Origin: Branchiostoma floridae
Lineage: Eukaryota; Chordata; Leptocardii; Amphioxiformes; Branchiostomatidae
Direction: 5' to 3'
Length of the DNA: 30,975 nucleotides
Assembly (NCBI RefSeq): GCF_000003815.2
Contig: NC_049991.1
Location: 22,312,435-22,343,409, forward strand
Shown here: in pieces, positions 20,086 through 29,452 of the stretch
How the letters are laid out: every line of letters begins with the position of its first letter
Numbering within the stretch: the stretch's first letter is position 1
The notes under the pieces: generated by a model
What the model saw: only the letters and a program-made list of their open reading frames with translations
Told to the model about the DNA's origin: nothing
Databases searched by the model: none
Made by a program: the position numbers and the translations under genes

Positions 20086-20177
20086 CCGGCCTCCGTGTGT
20101 GTGTGCGTGAGTACATGTGTCTGTCCGTGTGTGTGTGTCACTGTGTGTGACTGTCCTTGTAGGTGTGTGTGCGTGTC

Positions 20178-20208
<31 letters not shown>

Positions 20209-20343
20209 CCTCCCTCGCTCGCTCGCTCGCTCCTCTCTCGTGAGAGAGAGATGGAGAGAGGGGCGATGTGAGTCCCGTCAGGCACAGGCGATGACAACCG
20301 CTCCCGACCCACCAACATCCCGTCCGCGTGTCTGTGTGTCCCC

Positions 20344-20393
<50 letters not shown>

Positions 20394-20770
20394 GAGAGAG
20401 AGAAATGGAGGGAGAGAGTTGGAGAGAGAGATGGAGAGAGGGGGGCAGAGAGAGATGGAGGGAGAGAGATGGAGAGAGAGAGATGGAGGGAGAGAGAGAG
20501 AGGGAGGGAGAGAGAGGGACAGATATAGATGGAGGGAGAGAGAGATGGAGAGAGAGAGATGGAGGGAGAGAGAGAGAGGGAGGGAGAGAGAGGGACAGAT
20601 ATAGATGGAGGGAGAGAGAGATGGAGAGAGAGAGATGGAGGGAGAGAGAGAGAGAGAGAGAGATGGATGGAGGGAGAGAGAGAGAGTGAGAGAGAGAGAA
20701 CCCTACAGGCGATGACGACCACTCTCGGCCTAGCGAAATCCCGTCCGCGTGTCTTTGTGTCTCCGTGTGT

Positions 20771-20845
<75 letters not shown>

Positions 20846-20890
20846 TGTGTGAGAGGGGGGGGGGGGGGGGAGGGAGAGAGAGAGAGAAAA
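20086..20890. repeat. Compound microsatellite region (GT)n, (TC)n, (GA)n, poly-G
   Basis: GT-rich runs lie at about 20094-20175, 20342-20362 and 20764-20850. A CT run followed by CTCG repeats lies at 20178-20232. A long GA-rich purine tract with GATGGAGG interruptions lies at about 20362-20700, and 16 consecutive G at 20855-20870. Within the purine tract a longer phrase (GGGACAGATATAGATGGAGG and its neighbours) is duplicated. Extended purine strand bias allows triplex formation. Serine/histidine or arginine/glutamate frames over this region are repeat artefacts. Confidence 0.95.
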
Positions 20891-20940
20891 CCCTACAGGC
20901 GATGACGACCGCTCCCGACCCACCGATATCCCGTCCGCGC
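20284..20940. repeat. Three copies of a 60-bp block separating the microsatellite runs
   Basis: ACAGGCGATGACRACCRCTC followed by a variable CCGACCCACC and then ATCCCGTCCGCG occurs near 20284, 20705 and 20895. The first two run on into CGTGTCTGTGTGTC-type words and a GT repeat. Copies 2 and 3 are both preceded by AACCCTACAGG. The region is therefore a higher-order tandem repeat of block plus GT plus GA. Confidence 0.85.
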
Positions 20941-22061
20941 CACATTCAGGTCCAGTCGACCGCGCAGCCGCTCTGAATGGTGCTTTATTTTCTCGGGACG
21001 TTCCAGTCATCGGACTCCGACAGGAAGTCCATTTGTTTTGCTGCGTGGGTTTGTAAAGAGTCGTGTTTAACTCTGGCCTGGCATGAGTGGCTGTAGATGT
21101 AGTTCCTGCTGTAATCTGCAGCAAGGGTGGCGTGAAAACTGCAGCGACTCGAGAAAATAATAAGTTTATTGCAGATGACAAGATGACAGACAAACAATAG
21201 TCAAGCTTATTATAAATGACTCTACAAGTCTAAAGGCTAGAATGTAACTTATTGGGTTTGGGTTTGCCTTCTTTTTCTGAGACAGTGGGAGACGAAGTAT
21301 CCCTCCTTTTCTGTAATATGCATCACTGAAGAGGAGAGTAGTTTTGTCTGCAAACATTGAGAACTTCGAGACCATGATATAGTTTATATCACAGTACCCT
21401 GACAAAGTTATTTTTTTCTATTTCGCTTAATATTGACCGTAGGTACCAGAAATGAACTATGAAACATCACAACTACACCGCAAGTCAGTATCTCCTTGTC
21501 TGCAGCTGCTGTGAGAAGTCGGACGCGAATCTTCGTTCACCCGGGAACAGGTTTTGGTACGGTAACCTTCCAGGAACAGGTTTTACGGTGACCTTCAACT
21601 TCAGAATGACTTTCCAAGTGGAGTAGATTTATCTTCTTTTTTTTTTACACCCACGGGTAAATAGTTACATGAACATAGGAGCAAGAAAACAACAACTTAT
21701 AAGTGTCTGCCTAACGCATGCCCACCTTACTCCCGTGTAGGTAAGGCTGTTCTATGGCGCACAAACCTCCGTGCAGGTGTTTACGCAACGAGCAAGAATG
21801 GTCCAAAGAACAAAGTAATCGTCATACCCAACCAATCAAGTATATGTTAAAGAATACCACAGAAGGATTTAGACAATGTTCTAGTAGGACTACCATTCAC
21901 TGCAGCTATGTGCAGCGGCAGTTATTTCCCATGTACCCTGGCGGTCCGGTTTTATGATATTCTATGGTCTGCGCTACAATTCTTAAATCTTAGCTTAAAC
22001 AGATAAATTCTGATAACAGTTAACCTAATCCGCTGCTTTGTGGAATGGTTTCAGCACACAA
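20941..22061. other. Unique sequence, no gene recognised
   Basis: The only structure is a short duplication near 21543-21596 (GGAACAGGTTTT followed by CGGTAACCTTC or CGGTGACCTTC). No gene is supported. Confidence 0.5.
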
Positions 22062-22220
22062 AAATGTCAGCTGTTCACTCGTTTATTCAACTTTGAATGA
22101 TGGATGCAAATAACTAAAATATCAAGTGCTCACTCTCATTTATTCAACTTAAAGTTCCGATTACAAACGCACTGAAATAGCAGGCGCTAACTCATTTATG
22201 AAACTTTAAATGATAAAAAT
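22062..22220. repeat. Degenerate tandem repeat, about 58 bp, 3 copies
   Basis: AAAATGTCAGCTGTTCACTC, AAAATATCAAGTGCTCACTC and GAAATAGCAGGCGCTAACTC each precede an ATTTATTCAACTT-like segment. Copies have diverged strongly, so the array is old. Confidence 0.65.
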
Positions 22221-22229
22221 GGAGTAGAG

Positions 22230-22430
22230 CAGTTCTTCCCCGTGTTGAGCCCCTGTGTTCCTGTGAGGTTCCGTGATGTTGAGCCCCGTGTTGAGCCTCT
22301 GCGTTACTGTGAGGTTCCGTGATGCTGAGTTCCCCATGTTGGAGTTCCGTGATGTTGAGCCCCCATGTTGAGTCCCCCATGTGGAGCCCCCCTGTTGAAC
22401 CCCCATGTTGAGCCCCTGCGCTCCTGTGCA
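22230..22430. repeat. Complex GC-rich tandem repeat
   Basis: A longer unit (GAGGTTCCGTGATGTTGAGC with GCCTCTGCGTTACTGT) repeats about three times. Inside it a short unit, TTGAGCCCCCATG, has expanded towards the 3' end (22345-22410). Confidence 0.75.
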
Positions 22431-22665
22431 GGAATATTGAGCGCGGCTTCTGACGTCTCCATTAGACACTGCCGCAGGCCCCAAACCCTCCCCTTATCTG
22501 CACATCTCCATCCAATTTTCCATCAAACCGTCGCTCCCAGCAAAAACTCCACTTCGGGACGAGACGTCCATATTTCATCGGCGGCTGGTGCGGCGCGGCC
22601 GTCTCGGGAGGGAAGCAACGAAACAGGACTGGAAATAAATCGTGACGAAGGTGAACCAGTGGTTC

Positions 22666-22880
22666 TGGGTTGGTATATACCAATGTACTCTCTGGCACTG
22701 CTGACAGGGAGGTGTTGGGTTGGTATATACCACTGTGCTGTCTGGCACTGCTGACAGGGAGGTGTTGGGTTGGTATATACCACTGTGCTGTCTGGCACTG
22801 CTGACAGGGAGGTGTTGGGTTGGTATATACCACTGTACTCTCTGGCACTGCTGGCTGTTGGGTTGGTCTGGCACTGCTGT
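22666..22880. repeat. Minisatellite, 50-bp unit, about 4.3 copies
   Basis: GGGTTGGTATATACCA starts at 22667, 22717, 22767 and 22817. Each is followed by CTGTGCTGTCTGGCACTGCT and GACAGGGAGGTGTT. A decayed fifth copy (GGGTTGGTCTGGCACTGCTG) begins near 22859. Each unit holds the perfect palindrome GGTATATACC. Confidence 0.95.
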
Positions 22881-22959
22881 CATGGTTCAAGGAAAACAGG
22901 GCAATCAGACATACCAGACGTGATCCCTTCACGTTGGTCAGAAACACTCAGGAACACAG

Positions 22960-23275
22960 AGAAACTCACACAGACACACACATACACACACATACACACA
23001 CTCAGACACAGACAGACAGATACACATATACACATATTCAGGCACACAGACACACACAATCGGAACTACGCAGAGAAAGAGAGAAACGCTCAGACACACA
23101 TCTGACTCACACACCCGGAGAGAAACATACACGCTCAGGACAGACACACAATCAGGCACACACTCCGTAACACACACATGCACGCGCAGACATTCACCGG
23201 CAGAGATACAAAGACACACATGATACAGACACACACATGCGCAAGCACAACACACATGTTCACGCGCACACATTC
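22960..23275. repeat. CA-rich degenerate microsatellite
   Basis: Interrupted ACAC, AGAC and ATAC words extend for about 300 bp on the + strand, with unique insertions around 23060-23120. No regular long period is seen. Confidence 0.85.
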
Positions 23276-23360
23276 GGTAAAATGTTACCAGTCCTTTAGG
23301 GGGAAGAAAAAGACCTTCTCTAGATTGCCGTGAGGAAGCCACTGTTCCATCTGTAGGGCC

Positions 23361-24271
23361 GAACATCTCCCTCCCTCCTACAGAACATCTCCCTCCCTCC
23401 TACAGAACATCCCCTCCCTCCTACAGAACATCTCCTTCCCTCCTACAGAACATCCCCCTCCGGCCTCCTGTAGAACTTCTCCCTCCCTCCTGTAGAACAT
23501 CTCCCTCCCTCCTGTAGAACATCTCCCTCCCTCCTACAGAACATCTCCCTCCCTCCTTTAGAACATCTCCCTCCCTCCTGTAGAACATCTTCTCCCTCCT
23601 GTAGAACATCTTCTCCCTCCCTCCTACAGAACATCTCCCTCCCTCCTGTAGAACATCTCCCTCCCTCCTACAGAACATCTCCCTCCCTCCTGTAGAACAT
23701 CTCCCTTCCTCCTACAGAACATCCCCCTCCCTCCTGTAGAACATCTGCCTCCCTCCTACAGAACATCCCCCTCCCTCCTGTAGAACATCTGCCTCCCTCC
23801 TACAGAACATCTCCCTCCCTCCTGTAGAACATCCCCCTCCCTCCTGTAGAACATCCCCTCCTACAGAACATCTCCCCTCCTACAGAACATCTCCTTCACC
23901 CCTACAGAACATCTCCCTCCCTCCTACAGAACATCTCCTTCACCCCTACAGAACATCTCCCCTCCTACAGAACATCCCCCTCCCCCTGTAGAACACCTCC
24001 CTCCTGCTACAGAACATCCCCTCCCTCCTGTAGAACATGTCCCCCCCTCCTACAGAACATCTCCTTCAGCCCTACAGAACATCTCCCTCCCTCCTGTAGA
24101 ACATCCCCCTCCCTCCTGTAGAACATGTCCCTCCCTCCTACAGAACATCTCCTTCACCCCTACAGAACATCTCACTCCCTCCTACAGAACATCTCCCTCC
24201 CTCCTGTAGACACCTTCCCTCCTGTAGACACCCCCCTCCTGTAGACACCCCCCTCCTGAGCCCTCACGTAG
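23361..24271. repeat. Pyrimidine-rich minisatellite, about 22-bp unit, roughly 40 copies
   Basis: Units read CTCCCTCCCTCC followed by TACAGAACAT or TGTAGAACAT. They repeat up to the assembly gap, with indels in the CT part. At the 3' end the unit changes to CCTCCTGTAGACACC. The two variants TACAG and TGTAG are intermixed. Each unit looks like a strong splice acceptor (pyrimidine tract plus CAG or TAG). Confidence 0.95.
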
Positions 24272-24429
24272 NNNNNNNNNNNNNNNNNNNNNNNNNNNNN
24301 NNNNNNNNNNNNNNNNNNNNNNNNNNNNNNNNNNNNNNNNNNNNNNNNNNNNNNNNNNNNNNNNNNNNNNNNNNNNNNNNNNNNNNNNNNNNNNNNNNNN
24401 NNNNNNNNNNNNNNNNNNNNNNNNNNNNN
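24272..24429. other. Assembly gap (158 N)
   Basis: A run of N sits between the 22-bp pyrimidine-rich array and a different 22-bp array. The true length is unknown; tandem repeats at gap edges usually mean collapse. Confidence 1.
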
Positions 24430-24510
24430 TACATCAGTATCAGCCCGGGCAAAGATCAGTATCAGCCCGGGCATACATCAGTATCAGCCCAGCTAAACAT
24501 CAGTATCGGT
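24430..24510. repeat. Minisatellite, 22-bp unit, about 3.7 copies
   Basis: ATCAGTATCAGCCCGGGCA recurs every 22 bp (24433, 24455, 24477, 24499), with small variants (CCCAGCTAA in the last copy). It starts at the gap edge, so the array may extend into it. Confidence 0.88.
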
Positions 24511-24778
24511 TCCCGCCGTATCCTGACTTGTATCAGTAGTCACGAGGGGCCGCTGCGCAACAACAGCGTCTCCTATGAGGATCACCCCGATCCATATCAC
24601 GGCACATCTGTTACCATGGCAACGGGAGGCTGCAGAGCTCCGGGTACTTTGAAGTGCTGCGCCTCTAAGCCTCTCACATCCGTCTGGGCCGTAACGACGC
24701 CTGCTGCAACTTGCTGATTCGGCGCGCGGCAGGCATCATTGGGAGACGCTATAAACGGCGTAATCCCGCGGTACATGG

Positions 24779-25745
24779 CATATGTATGTGCTGGTACAGG
24801 TATGTGCTGGTACAGGTATGGGTACATGTATGTGCTGGGTACATGTATGTGCTGGGTACATGTATGTGCTGGGTACATGTATGTGCTGGTACAGGTATGT
24901 GCTGGTACAGGTATGTGCTGGTACATGTATGTGCTGGTACAGGTATGTGCTGGTACATGTATGTGCTGGTACAGGTATGTGCTGGTACATGTATGGGTAC
25001 ATGTATGTGCTGGTACAGGTATGTGCTGGGTACATGTATGTGCTGGGTACAGGTATGTGCTGGTACAGGTATGTGCTGATACAGGTATGGGTACATGTAT
25101 GTGCTGGGTACATGTATGTGCTGGGTACATGTATGTGCTGGGTACATGTATGTGCTGGTACAGGTATGTGCTGGGTACAGGTATGTGTTTGGTACATGTA
25201 TGTGCTGGGTACATGTATGGGTACATGTATGGGTACATGTATGTGTTGGGTACATGTATGGGTACATGTATGTGTTGGGTACAGGTATGTGCTGGGTACA
25301 TGTATGGGTACATGTATGTGTTGGGTACATGTATGTGTTGGGTACATGTATGGGTACAGGTATGTGCTTGGGTACATGTATGTGTTGGGTACATGTATGG
25401 GTACAGGTATGTGCTTGGGTACATGTATGTGTTTGGTGCAGGTATGTGCTGGGTACATGTATGTGCTGGTACAGGTATGTGCTGGGTACAGGTATGGGTA
25501 CATGTATGTGCTGGGTACATGTATGTGTTGGGTACATGTATGTGTTTGGTACATGTATGTGCTGGGTGCATGTATGTGTTTGGTACATGTATGTGTTTGG
25601 TACATGTATGTGTTGGGTACATTTATGGGTACATGTATGTGTTTGGTACAGGTATGTGCTGGGTACATGTATGTGTTTGGTACAGGTATGTGCTGGTACA
25701 GGTATGTGCTGGGTACATGTATGTGCTGGGTACACGTATGTGCTT
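24779..25745. repeat. Large minisatellite of 16-17 bp and 12 bp units, about 57 copies
   Basis: Units TACATGTATGTGCTGGG, TACAGGTATGTGCTGG and the short TACATGTATGGG are mixed over nearly 1 kb. Variants include TGTGTTTGG and TGCTTGGG. Frames on both strands stay open for over 300 codons (tyrosine/cysteine/valine or histidine/threonine/proline rich) purely because of the repeat. TACATGTA is palindromic, and TACAGGTATGTG resembles a splice donor. Confidence 0.97.
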
Positions 25746-26220
25746 GCGTAACATAATAAATTTCTTGCGTAACATCACGTAATATTTTCAGGTAACTTTG
25801 TACATAACAATAAAATTTTGTTACATTACCTTGGGATTTTTGGTATATAGTTTGGGACTTTTGGGGGCATTGGTACATAACATGGGAATGTCTCACGTTA
25901 CATTAGAACCTTTTCGAAACACGGGAACTTTGGTACAGAATAACATGGGGATTTTGTTCCATAGCGTGGGAACTTACTCATATAACATCAAACCTTAGCA
26001 CAGAACATGCATGGGAACATTGTGCTCTCCAAGCAGAGGTTAGGGTCCGGCTAGTTTTTAAACGTTTTATGCATATTATCGGGCTTTCTATTTTGTACGT
26101 GTTCTTTTTTGTCTCGCGGTTAGGCCGGAACATTGGAATCGTTATCACATAACATTGTGACTTAAATACATAACATGAAATGTTCTCACATAGCATCATG
26201 GGAATTTTGGTTCATAACTT
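25746..26220. repeat. Decayed tandem repeat, about 25-35 bp period, interrupted
   Basis: Words of the form GGTACATAACATGGGAA, AGAATAACATGGGGATTTTG and CATAGCATCATGGGAATTTT recur irregularly. Unrelated sequence at about 26015-26140 interrupts them. It reads as an old, diverged minisatellite. Confidence 0.6.
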
Positions 26221-26594
26221 TGTAAGGGACGATAACCGCATATCAGCAGTCATGACTTATCACTGACGTACTTCTGAGGTTTTGTATGTTGAACCAAACC
26301 AAACGCATTTGGCATCTCTTGTACGGCGGGGTCTAATGACATCAGCGTCTTGTTCCCTCAGTCTGTATCGCATCAGTTTGTGCGCGTACAAACGGCTACC
26401 GAAGACTATCGGACGCCCAGGAAAATTCTGACCGGAGCAGCCCCATTGAACAGCGCGTGATGGATGCTGCAGCAGTTTCACTAGATTCTATCACTTCCCC
26501 CAGGAGGCTTTCTGAGCAAATGGCCGTCCGGCCCTCCGCTGGACCGGTCATTCTTCATCCTGAGATGGGCCGGAGCTTGCCGCCCGAGGCTGCT
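26221..26594. other. Unique sequence, no gene recognised
   Basis: Ordinary unique sequence precedes the 56-bp array. No domain is recognised in the short frames. Confidence 0.5.
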
Positions 26595-27210
26595 CTTCTG
26601 TATCTATATCTCTATAGCCGGTATAACCACCCTTCAGTGTAACACACCAGCTTCTGTATCTGTATCTCTATAGCCGGTATAACCACCCTTCGGTGTAACA
26701 CACCAGCTTCTGTATCTGTATCTCTATAGCCGGTATAACCGCCCTTCGGTGTAACACACCAGCTTCTGTATCTGTATCTATATAGCCGGTATAACCACCC
26801 TTCGGTGTAACACACCAGCTTCTGTATCTGTATCTCTATAGCCGGTATAACCGCCCTTCGGTGTAACACACCAGCTTCTGTATCTGTATCTATATAGCCG
26901 GTATAACCACCCTTCGGTGTAACACACCAGCTTCTGTATCTGTATCTATTTAGTCGATATAACCGCCCTTCGGTGTAACACACCAGCTTCTGTATCTGTA
27001 TCTATATAGCCTGTCTAACTGCCCTTCGGCGTAACACACCAGCTTCTGTATCTGTATCTATATAGCCGGTATAACCGCCCTTCGGTGTAACACACCAGCT
27101 TCTGTATCTGTATCTATTTAGTCGATATAACCGCCCTTCGGTGTAACACACCAGCTTCTGTATCTGTATCTATATAGCCTGTCTAACTGCCCTTCGGCGT
27201 AACACACCAG
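26595..27210. repeat. Minisatellite, 56-bp unit, 11 copies with higher-order structure
   Basis: CTTCTGTATCTGTATCTCTA starts every 56 bp from 26595 to 27155. It is followed by TAGCCGGTATAACCACCC and TTCGGTGTAACACACCAG. Three variant types can be followed: CTCTATAGCCGG or CTATATAGCCGG (units 1-6 and 9), CTATTTAGTCGATA (units 7 and 10), and AGCCTGTCTAACTGCCC with GGCG (units 8 and 11). Confidence 0.97.
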
Positions 27211-28496
27211 CTCTTACCTAGCTTCACTCATCCCTCACCGTTCCTTCACTGTTCCGTCGTGTCCAACGCACGCCCAGGACACATGCATGTTACTGTTTAT
27301 TTTTTATTGGTTTGGTTGTTTAGCCTGGGCTGCCCAACTAGCGCATTGATATTCCATAGCCCTGCTAAAAACAAAACAGATGGAATCTGACATAAACAAA
27401 TAAATGAAAAACAAATAAACTAAGAATTTGACTGCCTCATTGACTGACTGACTGACTGACTCAGGAGCCCTCCCAGAAGCCCCCAGGGCCTGAGCACATC
27501 TCCGTAAATGTCAGCCCACTTGTCATGCCTTTATCTGTGGTTCACGGCGAGACATCAAACGTGTCTGCGAAAAGCCTTGAGACGACTGAAAACATGCTGA
27601 TGTTCAGATATTTTAGAAATGATGATCAACTGTTCGACTTGAATATTTACTTATTTATTTCACAAACGTCCATTATACAAGTGGCCAATGTTATATGTCT
27701 GAGCTATGTAAAACCAAAATGCCTGCTTATGATTTAAGAAAACTACCCTGGAGAATTGAAGATCTTTAGCAGTGCCAAGTATGAACACCGATCAGAGAAC
27801 CTACCAAGGCCACAGGACATGAGGGAGACAAAACATTTCTGACTGCACCCTCCAGCTGCGGCGGGATACCCACACGTTTTGCTGACGGTTAAGAGCGGAC
27901 GCCAAGTGCTTGTCTATTCTAATAGGATCATTACTGATGTACAGTGCCATCATTTCCCCGGAGTCTGCTTGTGGCACTTGTGGCATGACTGTCGATTTGG
28001 CATTCAAAGGCTTTTCTCACAGCTTTTTGGATTGGTTTGATAAAACATCAGGAACTACTAGATTTGATAATGTCTTCAGCTGCCGTTAGGAGTCTAATGG
28101 CAAGATCTCTCAGGAACTGAGAATCTGAGTGTTCTGAGCTGAAACCCATCCTCCCGACTTCCAACCCTCCGACCATCCTGCCGTGTTGTCCTAAGGTAGG
28201 GCTTGTAAACAAGCCGTCAGTCCGTCCACAAACCGTGCCCCGCTAATGAGTTTCTGATTGACCAGTAAACACTTGTGGAGTCGTCAGCCAGCAGCAATTG
28301 GCGCTGAATTACCGTGTCGGAAAACTTCCGTTCAGCCACTCATATTAAGGACATTATATAAGACCTTGCTCATATCTTACACTTAGGCACTTTCTGCTGC
28401 AATCCTTGGCAACCTTTGAAGTCTTTTGTCGACTAGAAAATCTTCCCTGTTTGTAGTTCCTCACCTCAAGTCTTTTTTGTTCAGTTGTAATCATGC
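27211..28496. other. Unique sequence with one short microsatellite
   Basis: A TGAC repeat lies at 27441-27461. Open frames (27525-27737 on +, 27801-28007 on -) lack recognisable domains. 28195-28330 contains GCTAATGAGTTTCTGATTG and CAGCAATTGGCGCTGAATTA and could be conserved non-coding sequence. TATATAAG at about 28357-28364 is a lone TATA-like word. Confidence 0.45.
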
Positions 28497-28779
28497 CTTG
28501 TTTACATAATCTCCAAGCAGATCCTACGATGGTATAATAATAATATAATAATAATAATCACCAGGTGTATTTTGCCAGCCAGTAGGTACCCGTTATGAGT
28601 AATGAGGCTGTTTAACGTGGTCGAGGCACCTCCTCGAGCACGGGACCCCCGTTTTACGTCCCTCCCGGAAGACGATTTCGTGGAAAACTTCGTGAGGTTA
28701 CAGACATAAGATAGTAGTTTGGCAGCTTTTGATACTATTTTATGCTACCGTAGGATCTGCTTGGAGATACTTGTTTACA
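28497..28779. mobile_element. MITE-like DNA transposon with 10-bp target-site duplication
   Basis: The element spans 28507-28769. Its ends match in inverted orientation: ATCTCCAAGCAGATCCTACG at 28509 and its reverse complement ending at 28768. CTTGTTTACA is found on both sides (28497-28506 and 28770-28779) as a perfect 10-bp direct repeat. The left arm is interrupted after about 30 bp by an ATA/TAA microsatellite (28533-28558). The interior (28560-28700) is unique and non-coding. No transposase is present, so it would move only with help from an autonomous relative. The target-site length fits a Mutator-like or hAT-like superfamily, but the family is not decided. Confidence 0.8.
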
Positions 28780-28868
28780 GAGAAGTCAGAATCCACTTTC
28801 TGGTCACTGAAACGGCGTAAACAGACCCAGTTTGTTCGCTTTTCAAAGGCGCAAACATGGTACCTGTC

Positions 28869-29025
28869 ATCTCCAAGCAGATCCTACGGTGCCATAAGAT
28901 AGTATCAAAGCCGGCCCAGGAGTATAGCCGGCCAAAGGAAGTCAGACGGGCAATCCTAGGCCGGCTTCACTCCTCCGCCAGCTTTTGATACTATCTTATA
29001 CTACCCGTAGGATCTGCTTGGGGAT
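28869..29025. mobile_element. Foldback MITE, second copy of the same terminal-repeat family
   Basis: The left end ATCTCCAAGCAGATCCTACG (28869-28888) continues with GATAGTATCAAAGCCGGC. The right side carries the inverted counterpart up to 29025, with one substitution (CTTGGGGAT for CTTGGAGAT). The arms reach about 63 bp each in a 157-bp element, so the whole copy could fold into one hairpin. Only about 100 bp separates it from the copy at 28507. No clear target-site duplication is seen. Confidence 0.78.
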
Positions 29026-29452
29026 TCGGTAAACTGCAAAGAGTCCTGGGAAGTGAACATAACGTGTCTGGTCCTTTGTTGCCTCCGATACGGGCACTCA
29101 TTCTCACTCTGTGTTTGTGGGATCGATAACCCAAGGTCCCTATGATGAATTTGTGTGAATCATACTTTGGCAGGTTGGTCATGATAGTATGGCAGATCGA
29201 CCAATTAGAGAATGGCTGCATGTCTGTCAAATGATTTTGCATCATTATGTTTTTATTTGACATCTCTACGCTACTTTAAATTGCTACATTTTTCTGTGCA
29301 CGACACCACTAATAATACTTATTATTTGATCTTATAACAGCTGGAGAGAAAAACTGAATGCGATATGATTCTCTTAATATTTTTTGTTTACCTCATTGAC
29401 CTAGATTTTGTTCTGTGACGTCCCCCCGTGAGAAAGGTGTATTTTAGGCTGT
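29026..29452. other. Unique sequence, no gene recognised
   Basis: AT-rich unique sequence with no exon-like or structured segment. Confidence 0.5.

Noticed and set aside
20117-21193. Arg/Glu-rich and Ser/Leu/His-rich frames up to 351 codons
   Set aside because: They are translations of GA, CT and GT microsatellites, with no non-repeat protein sequence of known type.
23361-24271. CRISPR-like array
   Set aside because: Units are contiguous tandem repeats without unique spacers, in a eukaryotic context.
24597-25896. Frames of more than 300 codons on both strands
   Set aside because: They are produced by a 16-17 bp repeat that lacks stop codons in several frames. Neither strand shows a domain or a plausible start context.
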